Below are positions 47,258 to 59,825 of a DNA stretch of 64,000 bases, in pieces. This DNA comes from Halocaridina rubra. Lineage: Eukaryota; Arthropoda; Malacostraca; Decapoda; Atyidae. The stretch lies in the NCBI GenBank assembly GCA_037179515.1, contig JAXCGZ010005699.1, forward strand, positions 53,501 to 117,500. Reading direction: 5' to 3'. Every line of letters starts with the position of its first letter. Within the stretch, counting starts at the first letter, position 1. The position numbers and the translations under genes were made by a program. The notes below the pieces were generated by a model that saw only the letters and a list, made by a program, of their open reading frames with translations, did not search any database and was not told where the DNA came from.

Positions 47258-47629
47258 TGTAGTGGCATAGTGTATTTTCTTTCTTTATTTGGAGTGTTGT
47301 AGTGGTATGATATATGTCTTCTTTATTTATATATTAATGTATTTATTAATTAATATATATATTTTCACTTTATTAATTAATAATTTTTGTTGTTGTTGTA
47401 AAGTGATCCCTTAATTTTGCTTCTTTTTGTCATAACGAACTGTACATTGTTTTGGTTTTCTGTTTTTATGGTAACACTGACTCTGTATTGCCGCCTTTTT
47501 CGTGTAGTGTGATATTTTTGGTCTGTTCATTTTCGATACATAAAAATTGCTCATAATTATGACTTTGGCCTATTTTGTTACCTTAAATGATATTGTGGTA
47601 ATCTTGATATCTTGTCAGACTGAACTACA
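47258..47629 (+). repeat. Gypsy-2 copy 2 3' LTR
   Basis: A 372-bp LTR from TGTAGTGGCATAG to GAACTACA with only a short AT run (about 47352-47362). It is preceded by GGCAGGGGAGTGT as a candidate polypurine tract. Confidence 0.92.
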
Positions 47630-48074
47630 AATATTTGGTATTTATTTAATTATTCAATTATTTCGTGTATCAAACTAACTAACAAGTTAATATAAATGGG
47701 AAGGATACTGATTTTAACAATATATGGAACCACAGGATCAGGTAAACGGCTTAAGAGCTTTCCCCAGTTTACACAAAAAATTAGGTAAGGTGATGTGATG
47801 GCTTCACCTCTGGCAACTCTTCTAAATTTCCTTCAAGGCAGAACTGGACGGCAGCTTCTCTCTCCCCTCACGAAAAATGTTCTCAATTTTTTTTTCTTTA
47901 ATATTTTGGACAGTCTCGTCATACAACAAATATAAGTTTTGTACTCACAATACTCTGCAGGATTTCAGATTTAGGGAAATTATGGTAAAGTTTTCTACAA
48001 AGCACTTAGTCACTCGAAACAATTAAAAATTTAAGAGGAGCCGTTCCGTGTGTCACTGAACGCGCGGTGTGTAT
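47630..48074. other. Short apparently single-copy spacer
   Basis: About 445 bp between Gypsy-2 and the LINE-derived satellite, with no resemblance to other parts of the window that I can see. No open frame of note. It ends in a relatively GC-rich stretch (GAACGCGCGGTGTG) that grades into (TATG)n. Confidence 0.5.
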
Positions 48075-51000
48075 GTATGTATGTATGTATGGGACTACCT
48101 AATTGTGATTACCTAATTGTGTTTACGGGAAAGAGCCCAAATCTCGTGTCTTCTCGTCTCCTGATCGGTTCCATTTTGTACTTAATGATACTTTTCATAC
48201 CTGTCCTTAAAACTATCTATTGAAATAGCATTAACTACCTCCTCGCTTAGCCAATTCCAATTATCAACTACTCTTACATTGAAAAAGTATTTTCTTACAT
48301 CTTGCAAAGAAGTTTTCTTACGAAGCTTCAAACTATGACCTCTAGTTCTAGAGCCAGCCATATGAAAATATCAATCCCTATCCACTCTATCATAACCATG
48401 AAGGAATTTAAAGACTGTCACCATATTCTCCTCAATCTTCTAGCTTCGAGCTATGGTATGTCTAATTTCCTCAGCCTCTCATCATAACTGAGATTGCGTA
48501 TTTCTGGTACCAGTGTCGTGGCATATTTTTAAACTCTTTCAAGCTTAGCTACGTGCTTTTTCAAGTGTGCATTCCAAAAGGGGGCTGCATATTCAACTTT
48601 TGGCCTCACATAGGTTACATAAATATTTCTGAACATTTCCTTGTCCATGTGCCTGAAGGCTACCCTTACATATGAAAAGAAGGCATAAGCTGCCCTTACT
48701 ATGCCATTTATATGTATTTATGTAGATAAATCTGGCAGTATGTTTACTCCTAGATCTCTCTCATTTTCTGTCTCTTGAAGTTGTACTCCAACCACCGAGC
48801 AGTCAAGCTTGTATGTATGTATGTATGGGACTACCTAATCGTGATTACCTAATTGTGTTTACGGGAAAGAGCCCAAAACTCGTGTCTTCTCGTCTCCTGA
48901 TCGGTTCCATTTTGTACTTAATGATACTTTTCATACCTGTCCTTAAAACTATCTATTGAAATAGCATTAACTACCTCCTCGCTTAGCCAATTCCAATTAT
49001 CAACTACTCTTACATTGAAAAAGTATTTTCTTACATCTTGCAAAGAAGTTTTCTTACGAAGCTTCAAACTATGACCTCTAGTTCTAGAGCCAGCCATATG
49101 AAAATATCAATCCCTATCCACTCTATCATAACCATGAAGGAATTTAAAGACTGTCACCATATTCTCCTCAATCTTCTAGCTTCGAGCTATGGTATGTCTA
49201 ATTTCCTCAGCCTCTCATCATAACTGAGATTGCGTATTTCAGGTACCAGTGTCGTGGCATATTTTTAAACTCTTTCAAGCTTAGCTACGTGCTTTTTCAA
49301 GTGTGCATTCCAAAAGGGGGCTGCATATTCAACTTTTGGCCTCACATAGGTTACATAAATATTTCTGAACATTTCCTTGTCCATGTGCCTGAAGGCTACC
49401 CTTACATATGAAAAGAAGGCATAAGCTGCCCTTACTATGCCATTTATATGTATTTATGTAGATAAATCTGGCAGTATGTTTACTCCTAGATCTCTCTCAT
49501 TTTCTGTCTCTTGAAGTTGTACTCCAACCACCGAGCAGTCAAGCTTGTATGTATGTATGTATGGGACTACCTAATCGTGATTACCTAATTGTGTTTACGG
49601 GAAAGAGCCCAAATCTCGTGTCTTCTCGTCTCCGGCTCGGTTCCATTTTGTACTTAATGATACTTTTCATACCTGTCCTTAAAACTATCTATTGAAATAG
49701 CATTAACTACCTCCTCGCTTAGCCAATTCCAATTATCAACTACTCTTACATTGAAAAAGTATTTTCTTACATCTTGCAAAGAAGTTTTCTTACGAAGCTT
49801 CAAATTATGACCTCTAGTTCTAAAGCCAGCCATATGAAAATATCAATCCCTATCCACTCTATCATAACCATGAAGGAATTTAAAGACTGTCACCATATTC
49901 TCCTCAATCTTCTAGCTTCGAGCTATGGTATGTCTAATTTCCTCAGCCTCTCATCATAACTGAGATTGCGTATTTCTGGTACCAGTGTCGTGGCATATTT
50001 TTAAACTTTTTCAAGCTTAGCTACGTGCTTTTTCAAGTGTGCATTCCAAAAGGGGACTGCATATTCAACTTTTGGCCTCACATAGGTTACATAAATATTT
50101 CTGAACATTTCCTTGTCCATGTGCCTGAAGGCTACCCTTACATATGAAAAGAAGGCATAAGCTGCCCTTACTATGCCATTTATATGTATTTATGTAGATA
50201 AATCTGGCAGTATGCTTACTCCTAGATCTCTCTCATTTTCTGTCTCTTGAAGTTGTACTCCAACCACCGAGCAGTCAAGCTTGTATGTATGTATGTATGG
50301 GACTACCTAATCGTGATTACCTAATTGTGTTTACGGGAAAGAGCCCAAATCTCGTGTCTTCTCGTCTCCTGCTCGGTTCCATTTTGTACTTAATGATACT
50401 TTTCATACCTGTCCTTAAAACTATCTATTGAAATAGCATTAACTACCTCCTCGCTTAGCCAATTCCAATTATCAACTACTCTTACATTGAAAAAGTATTT
50501 TCTTACATCTTGCAAAGAAGTTTTCTTACGAAGCTTCAAACTATGACCTCTAGTTCTAGAGCCAGCCATATGAAAATATCAATCCCTATCCACTCTATCA
50601 TAACCATGAAGGAATTTAAAGACTGTCACCATATTCTCCTCAATCTTCTAGCTTCGAGCTATGGTATGTCTAATTTCCTCAGCCTCTCATCATAACTGAG
50701 ATTGCGTATTTCTGGTACCAGTGTCGTGGCATATTTTTAAACTTTTTCAAGCTTAGCTACGTGCTTTTTCAAGTGTGCATTCCAAAAGGGGGCTGCATAT
50801 TCAACTTTTGGCCTCACATAGGTTACATAAATATTTCTGAACATTTCCTTGTCCATGTGCCTGAAGGCTACCCTTACATATGAAAAGAAGGCATAAGCTG
50901 CCCTTACTATGCCATTTATATGTATTTATGTAGATAAATCTGGCAGTATGTTTACTCCTAGATCTCTCTCATTTTCTGTCTCTTGAAGTTGTACTCCAAC

Positions 51001-54000
51001 CACCGAGCAGTCAAGCTTGTATGTATGTATGTATGGGACTACCTAATCGTGATTACCTAATTGTGTTTACGGGAAAGAGCCCAAATCTCGTGTCTTCTCG
51101 TCTCCTGATCGGTTCCATTTTGTACTTAATGATACTTTTCATACCTGTCCTTAAAACTATCTATTGAAATAGCATTAACTACCTCCTCGCTTAGCCAATT
51201 CCAATTATCAACTACTCTTACATTGAAAAAGTATTTTCTTACATCTTGCAAAGAAGTTTTCTTACGAAGCTTCAAACTATGACCTCTAGTTCTAGAGCCA
51301 GCCATATGAAAATATCAATCCCTATCCACTCTATCATAACCATGAAGGAATTTAAAGACTGTCACCATATTCTCCTCAATCTTCTAGCTTCGAGCTATGG
51401 TATGTCTAATTTCCTCAGCCTCTCATCATAACTGAGATTGCGTATTTCTGGTACCAGTGTCGTGGCATATTTTTAAACTTTTTCAAGCTTAGCTACGTGC
51501 TTTTTCAAGTGTGCATTCCAAAAGGGGGCTGCATATTCAACTTTTGGCCTCACATAGGTTACATAAATATTTCTGAACATTTCCTTGTCCATGTGCCTGA
51601 AGGCTACCCTTACATATGAAAAGAAGGCATAAGCTGCCCTTACTATGCCATTTATATGTATTTATGTAGATAAATCTGGCAGTATGTTTACTCCTAGATC
51701 TCTCTCATTTTCTGTCTCTTGAAGTTGTACTCCAACCACCGAGCAGTCAAGCTTGTATGTATGTATGTATGGGACTACCTAATCGTGATTACCTAATTGT
51801 GTTTACGGGAAAGAGCCCAAATCTCGTGTCTTCTCGTCTCCGGCTCGGTTCCATTTTGTACTTAATGATACTTTTCATACCTGTCCTTAAAACTATCTAT
51901 TGAAATAGCATTAACTACCTCCTCGCTTAGCCAATTCCAATTATCAACTACTCTTACATTGAAAAAGTATTTTCTTACATCTTGCAAAGAAGTTTTCTTA
52001 CGAAGCTTCAAACTATGACCTCTAGTTCTAGAGCCAGCCATATGAAAATATCAATCCCTATCCACTCTATCATAACCATGAAGGAATTTAAAGACTGTCA
52101 CCATATTCTCCTCAATCTTCTAGCTTCGAGCTATGGTATGTCTAATTTCCTCAGCCTCTCATCATAACTGAGATTGCGTATTTCTGGTACCAGTGTCGTG
52201 GCATATTTTTAAACTTTTTCAAGCTTAGCTACGTGCTTTTTCAAGTGTGCATTCCAAAAGGGGGCTGCATATTCAACTTTTGGCCTCACATAGGTTACAT
52301 AAATATTTCTGAACATTTCCTTGTCCATGTGCCTGAAGGCTACCCTTACATATGAAAAGAAGGCATAAGCTGCCCTTACTATGCCATTTATATGTATTTA
52401 TGTAGATAAATCTGGCAGTATGCTTACTCCTAGATCTCTCTCATTTTCTGTCTCTTGAAGTTGTACTCCAACCACCGAGCAGTCAAGCTTGTATGTATGT
52501 ATGTATGGGACTACCTAATCGTGATTACCTAATTGTGTTTACGGGAAAGAGCCCAAATCTCGTGTCTTCTCGTCTCCGGCTCGGTTCCATTTTGTACTTA
52601 ATGATACTTTTCATACCTGTCCTTAAAACTATCTATTGAAATAGCATTAACTACCTCCTCGCTTAGCCAATTCCAATTATCAACTACTCTTACATTGAAA
52701 AAGTATTTTCTTACATCTTGCAAAGAAGTTTTCTTACGAAGCTTCAAACTATGACCTCTAGTTCTAGAGCCAGCCATATGAAAATATCAATCCCTCTCCA
52801 CTCTATCATAACCATGAAGGAATTTAAAGACTGTCACCATATTCTCCTCAATCTTCTAGCTTCGAGCTATGGTATGTCTAATTTCCTCAGCCTCTCATCA
52901 TAACTGAGATTGCGTATTTCTGGTACCAGTGTCGTGGCATATTTTTAAACTTTTTCAAGCTTAGCTACGTGCTTTTTCAAGTGTGCATTCCAAAAGGGGG
53001 CTGCATATTCAACTTTTGGACTCACATAGGTTACATAAATATTTCTGAACATTTCCTTGTCCATGTGCCTGAAGGCTACCCTTACATATGAAAAGAAGGC
53101 ATAAGCTGCCCTTACTATGCCATTTATATGTATTTATGTAGATAAATCTGGCAGTATGTTTACTCCTAGATCTCTCTCATTTTCTGTCTCTTGAAGTTGT
53201 ACTCCAACCACCGAGCAGTCAAGCTTGTATGTATGTATGTATGGGACTACCTAATCGTGATTACCTAATTGTGTTTACGGGAAAGAGCCCAAATCTCGTG
53301 TCTTCTCGTCTCCTGATCGGTTCCATTTTGTACTTAATGATACTTTTCATACCTGTCCTTAAAACTATCTATTGAAATAGCATTAACTACCTCCTCGCTT
53401 AGCCAATTCCAATTATCAACTACTCTTACATTGAAAAAGTATTTTCTTACATCTTGCAAAGAAGTTTTCTTACGAAGCTTCAAACTATGACCTCTAGTTC
53501 TAGAGCCAGCCATATGAAAATATCAATCCCTCTCCACTTTATCATAACCATGAAGGAATTTAAAGACTGTCACCATATTCTCCTCAATCTTCTAGCTTCG
53601 AGCTATGGTATGTCTAATTTCCTCAGCCTCTCATCATAACTGAGATTGCGTATTTCTGGTACCAGTGTCGTGGCATATTTTTAAACTTTTTCAAGCTTAG
53701 CTACGTGCTTTTTCAAGTGTGCATTCCAAAAGGGGGCTGCATATTCAACTTTTGGACTCACATAGGTTACATAAATATTTCTGAACATTTCCTTGTCCAT
53801 GTGCCTGAAGGCTACCCTTACATATGAAAAGAAGGCATAAGCTGCCCTTACTATGCCATTTATATGTATTTATGTAGATAAATCTGGCAGTATGTTTACT
53901 CCTAGATCTCTCTCATTTTCTGTCTCTTGAAGTTGTACTCCAACCACCGAGCAGTCAAGCTTGTATGTATGTATGTATGGGACTACCTAATTGTGATTAC

Positions 54001-57000
54001 CTAATTGTGTTTACGGGAAAAGGGTCAAATCTCGTGTCTTCTCGTCTCCGGCTCGGTTCCATTTTGTACTTAATGATACTTTTCATACCTGTCCTTAAAA
54101 CTATCTATTGAAATAGCATTAACTACCTCCTCGCTTAGCCAATTCCAATTATCAACTACTCTTACATTGAAAAAGTATTTTCTTACATCTTGCAAAGAAG
54201 TTTTCTTACGAAGCTTCAAACTATGACCTCTAGTTCTAGACCCAGCCATATGAAAATATCAATCCCTATCCACTCTATCATAACCATGAAGGAATTTAAA
54301 GACTGTCACCATATTCTCCTCAATCTTCTAGCTTCGAGCTATGGTATGTCTAATTTCCTCAGCCTCTCATCATAACTGAGATTGCGTATTTCTGGTACCA
54401 GTGTCGTGGCATATTTTTAAACTTTTTCAAGCTTAGCTATGTGCTTTTTCAAGTGTGCATTCCAAAAGGGGGCTGCATATTCAACTTTTGGCCTCACATA
54501 GGTTACATAAATATTTCTGAACATTTCCTTGTCCATGTGCCTGAAGGCTACCCTTACATATGAAAAGAAGGCATAAGCTGCCCTTACTATGCCATTTATA
54601 TGTATTTATGTAGATAAATCTGGCAGTATGTTTACTCCTAGATCTCTCTCATTTTCTGTCTTTGAAGTTGTACTCCAACCACCGAGCAGTCAAGCTTGTA
54701 TGTATGTATGTATGGGACTACCTAATTGTGATTACCTAATTGTGTTTAAGGGAAAGAGCTCAAATCTCGTGTCTTCTCGTCTCCGGCTCGGTTCCATTTT
54801 GTACTTAATGATACTTTTCATACCTGTCCTTAAAACTATCTATTGAAATAGCATTAACTACCTCCTCGCTTAGCCAATTCCAATTATCAACTACTCTTAC
54901 ATTGAAAAAGTATTTTCTTACATCTTGCAAAGAAGTTTTCTTACGAAGCTTCAAACTATGACCTCTAGTTCTAGAGCCAGCCATATGAAAATATCAATCC
55001 CTCTCCACTCTATCATAACCATGAAGGAATTTAAAGACTGTCACCATATTCTCCTCAATCTTCTAGCTTCGAGCTATGGTATGTCTAATTTCCTCAGCCT
55101 CTCATCATAACTGAGATTGCGTATTTCTGGTACCAGTGTCGTGGCATATTTTTAAACTTTTTTCAAGCTTAGCTACGTGCTTTTTCAAGTGTGCATTCCA
55201 AAAGGGGGCTGCATATTCAGCTTTTGGCCTCACATAGGTTAAATAAATATTTCTGAACATTTCCTTGTCCATGTGCCTGAAGGCTACCCTTACATATGAA
55301 AAGAAGGCATAAGCTGCCCTTACTATGCCATTTATATGTATTTATGTAGATAAATCTGGCAGTATGTTTACTCCTAGATCTCTCTCATTTTCTGTCTCTT
55401 GAAGTTGTACTCCAACCACCGAGCAGTCAAGCTTGTATGTATGTATGTATGGGACTACCTAATTGTGATTACCTAATTGTGTTTACGGGAAAGAGCCCAA
55501 ATCTCGTGTCTTCTCGTCTCCGGCTCGGTTCCATTTTGTACTTAATGATACTTTTCATACCTGTCCTTAAAACTATGGATTGAGATAGCATTAACTACCT
55601 CCTCGCTTAGCCAGTTCCAATTATCAACTACTCTTACATTGAAAAAGTATTTTCTTACATCTTGCAAAGAAGTTTTCTTACGAAGCTTCAAACTATGACC
55701 TCTAGTTCTAGAGCCAGCCATATAAAAATATCAATCCCTATCCACTCTATCATAACCATGAAGGAATTTAAAGACTGTCACCATATTCTCCTCAATCTTC
55801 TAGCTTCGAGCTATGGTATGTCTAATTTCCTCAGACTCTCATCATAACTGAGATTGCGTATTTCTGGTACCAGTGTCGTGGCATATTTTTAAACTTTTTC
55901 AAGCTTAGCTACGTGCTTTTTCAAGTGTGCATTCCAAAAGGGGGCTGCATATTCAACTTTTGGCCTCACATAGGTTAAATAAATATTTCTGAACATTTCC
56001 TTGTCCATGTGCCTGAAGGCTACCCTTACATATGAAAAGAAGGCATAAGCTGCCCTTACTATGCCATTTATATGTATTTATGTAGATAAATCTGGCAGTA
56101 TGTTTACTCCTAGATCTCTCTCATTTTCTGTCTCTTGAAGTTGTACTCCAACCACCGAGCAGTCAAGCTTGTATGTATGTATGGGGCTACCTAATCGTGA
56201 TTACCTAATCGTGTTTACGGGAAAGAGCCCAAATCTCGTGCCTTCTCGTCTCCTGATCGGTTCCATTTTGTACTTAATGATACTTTTCATACCTGTCCTT
56301 AAAACTATGGATTGAGATAGCATTAACTACCTCCTCGCTTAGCCAATTCCAATTATCAACTACTCTTACACTGAAAAAGTATTTCCTTACATCCTGCAAA
56401 GAAGTTTTCTTACGAAGCTTCAAACTATGACCTCTAGTTCTAGACCAGCCATATGAAAATATCAATCCCTCTCCACTCTATCATAACCATGAAGGAATTT
56501 AAAGACTGTCACCATATTCTCCTCAATCTTCTAGCTTCGAGCTATGGTATGTCTAATTTCCTCAGCCTCTCATCATAACTGAGATTGCATATTTCTGGTA
56601 CCAGTGTTGTGGCATATTTTTAAACTTTTTCAAGCTTAGCTACGTGCTTTTTCAAGTGTGCATTCCAAAAGGGGGCTGCGTATTCAACTTTTGGCCTCAC
56701 ATAGGTTACATAAATACTTCTGAACATTTCCTTGTCCATGTGCCTGAAGGCTACCCTTACATTTGAAAAGAAGGCATAAGCTGCCCTTGCTATGCCATTT
56801 ATATGTATTTATGTAGATAAATCTGGCTGTATGTTTACTCCTAGATCTCTCTCATTTTCTGTCTCTTGAAGTTGTACTCCAACCACCGAGCAGTCAAGCT
56901 TGTATGTATGTATGTATGGGACTACCTAATTGTGATTACCTAATTGTATTTACGGGAAAGAGCCCAAATCTCGTGTCTTCTCGTCTCCTGATCGGTTCCA

Positions 57001-57637
57001 TTTTGTACTTAATGATACTTTTCATACCTGTCCTTAAAACTATGGATTGAGATAGCATTAACTACCTCCTCGCTTAGCCAGTTCCAATTATCAACTACTC
57101 TTACATTGAAAAAGTATTTTCTTACATCTTGCAAAGAAGTTTTCTTACGAAGCTTCAAACTATGACCTCTAGTTCTAGAGCCAGCCATATAAAAATATCA
57201 ATCCCTCTCCACTCTATCATAACCATGAAGGAATTTAAAGACTGTCACCATATTCTCCTCAATCTTCTAGCTTCGAGCTATGGTATGTCTAATTTCCTCA
57301 GACTCTCATCATAACTGAGATTGCGTATTTCTGGTACCAGTGTCGTGGCATATTTTTAAACTTTTTCAAGCTTAGCTACGTGCTTTTTCAAGTGTGCATT
57401 CCAAAAGGGGGCTGCATATTCAACTTTTGGCCTCACATAGGTTAAATAAATATTTCTGAACATTTCCTTGTCCATGTGCCTGAAGGCTACCCTTACATAT
57501 GAAAAGAAGGCATAAGCTGCCCTTACTATGCCATTTATATGTATTTATGTAGATAAATCTGGCAGTATGTTTACTCCTAGATCTCTCTCATTTTCTGTCT
57601 CTTGAAGTTGTACTCCAACCACCGAGCAGTCAAGCTT
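48075..57637 (-). repeat. LINE-derived satellite: 13 tandem units of about 736 bp
   Basis: Thirteen head-to-tail units start at about 48075, 48811, 49547, 50283, 51019, 51755, 52491, 53227, 53963, 54698, 55435, 56171 and 56902. Each unit is (GTAT)n followed, on the minus strand, by the last ~700 bp of the CR1/L2-like LINE: the RT thumb and C-terminus plus the 3' UTR, always truncated at the same point (CAAGCTT). Units are nearly identical: positions such as CCTGATCGG against CCGGCTCGG vary. The last three units resemble ordinary LINE copies more (CTATGGATTGAGATAG instead of CTATCTATTGAAATAG). The coding part is interrupted in every unit, so no protein is expected. Confidence 0.96.
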
Positions 57638-59825
57638 GTATGTATGTATGGGACTACCTAATCGTGATTACCTAATTGTGTTTACGGGAAAGAGCCCAAA
57701 TCTCGTGCCTTCTCGTCTCCTGATCGGTTCCATTTTGTACTTAATGATACTTTTCATACCTGTCCTTAAAACTATGGATTGAGATAGCATTAACTACCTC
57801 CTCGCTTAGCCAATTCCAATTATCAACTACTCTTACACTGAAAAAGTATTTCCTTACATCCTGCAAAGAAGTTTTCCTACGAAGCTTCAAACTATGACCT
57901 CTAGTTCTAAAGCCTGCCATATCAAAAAAATCGATCCCTATCCACACTATCATAACCATGAAGGAATTTAAAGACTGTCACCATATCCCCCCTCAATCTT
58001 CAAGCTTCGAGTGATGGCAAGTCTAATTCCATCAGCCTCTCATCATAACTGAGAGTGCATATTTCTGGCACCAGTTTCGTGGCACGTCCTTGAGCATTTT
58101 CAAGCTTAGCTATGTGCTTTTTCAAGTGCGGATTCCAAAAGGGGGCTGCATTTTCGAGTTTCGGCCTCACATAGGTTACATAAATATTTTTGAACATTTC
58201 CTTGTCCATGTGCCTGAAGGCTACCCTTACATTTGATAAGAAGGCATATGCTGCCCTTACTATGCCATTTATATGTATATCTGGAGACAAATCTGCCAGT
58301 ATGTCTACTCCTAGATCTCTCTCATTTTCTGTCTTTTGAAGTTGTACTCCAGCCACCTAGTAGTCAAGCTTGGGCCTTCTTGCACTTGTACCCATTCTCA
58401 TTACTTTACACTTTGAAGCATTGAATTTCATTAGCCACTTTTCTGACCACACGTGCAGACAGTTTAATTCTTCCTGAAGTTCTCTACCATTGTTCTCGTT
58501 TTTTACTTTCTTCACAATCTTTGCATCATCTGCAAACATATTCATGAATGAATTTACAGACTCTCGTAGGTCATTTACATATACAAGGAACAACAAAAGT
58601 GGCCTTAAAACTGAACCCTGTGGAACTCCCACTACTAACTCTTTTCCATTCAGATAATGAGTGTCTTACTCTTACCCTCTGTTCTCTTCCTTCTAAGTAA
58701 GTTTTTATCCATTTGAAGACATTTGCACCTATTCTAGCCATTGCTTGCAGCTTCCTAATAAGTCTCCCATGTGGAACAGTGTCAAAAGCTTTCTGGAAGT
58801 CTAGGAATATGCAATCTGCCCAGCCCTCTCTTTCCTGTAAGATTCGGTTTACCTCATCATAAAATTCTAACAAGTTTTTACTGTTGATCTACCTTCTTTG
58901 AAGCCATGTTACCTCACTGACATAAAGTTGAAGGATTCTAAGTGAAGAGAGATATGTTTCCTTAGTAGTTTCCCCATAACTTTGCAGACTATGCTGGTCA
59001 AAGAAACTGGTCTATAGTTCAGAGCCGTATTCCTCCTTCCCTTTTTGAAATAAGGTATCACGTTTGCTAGTTTCCAGCATCTTGGAATCTCCTCCGACTC
59101 CAGTGACTTTTTAAATATGATACTTAGTGCCACTGATATTGAGTTTGCGCATTTTTTAAGTGCATGAGGGGATATGTCATCAGGACCTTTAGCTTTATGA
59201 ACATCTAACTCCATCAGCGCTTTGCATACCTCTGTGACTGCAAGGTTAATATTCTCTAATACCGGCCCTTGAGCTTCTATCTCTATAATCTGAGGGGGTG
59301 GGGTATTTTCTACTGTAAATACTGACTGAAACTCCTTGTTCAATTCTTTGCAGATCTCTTCATCCGTCTCAGTGATGCTTTCATCCTCTCTCTTAAGCCT
59401 TAAAACCTGTTCTTTTACCTTCAGTTTTCCTCTGATAAAGCTGTGGAAAAGCTTGGGATTTTCTTTAGCTTTCCTGGTGATGTCCCTCTAATAGTCTCTC
59501 TCTGCCTCTCTTCATTTACTTAGGTAGTCATTTCTTGCTCTTCTGTAGGTTTGCCAGGCATTTATGTTTTTTCTCCTCCTATACCTTTTCCAGCATTTGT
59601 CTCTCCACTCCTTAGCTCTTTCACACTCATTATCGAACGATTTCTCTCTGGCATGAATTACACCTACTTTGGTGAAAGGTATGCAGCAATCTACTATCTT
59701 TCCATATTTTTCACAAAAGATGTCATACATTTCTTGTACAGATTTGTTGTAAAATAAGGTTCTCCAGTCAATAACTGCAAAAAGCTCATTCATTTTGATG
59801 TAATTTCCTTTTGGATAGTTTCTCC
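57638..59825 (-). mobile_element. CR1/L2-like LINE copy G, at the satellite's right edge
   Basis: The copy begins like one more satellite unit (GTATGTATGGGACTACC) but continues past the CAAGCTT breakpoint into the RT and endonuclease C-terminus. It ends at 59825, where it meets Tigger copy 2 at CTCCT. It shares the 3' UTR substitutions of the satellite units and is therefore a candidate for the parent copy. Confidence 0.87.
57741..59793 (-). pseudogene. LINE copy G ORF2 fragment
   Basis: The reverse transcriptase is in several open pieces. 59343-58909 has the finger region with KAKGPDDISPHA (Thr to Lys). 58873-58571 has FLDFQKAFDTVPHG. 58632-58357 has GVPQGSVLRPLL, MFADDAKIV and KWLMKFNASKCKVM. 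58356-58000 and 57959-57741 hold the C-terminal part. Upstream, 59793-59512 encodes the linker after the endonuclease. At least four frame breaks separate these pieces. Confidence 0.85.

Noticed and set aside
48302..55847. A repeated 61-codon plus-strand frame (MQRSFLTKLQ...) in most satellite units
   Set aside because: It lies antisense to the LINE RT remnant in each unit and repeats only because the unit repeats; no independent evidence of coding.
48075..57637. CRISPR array
   Set aside because: Units are 736 bp, derived from a LINE, without short repeats separating unique spacers; the DNA is eukaryotic.
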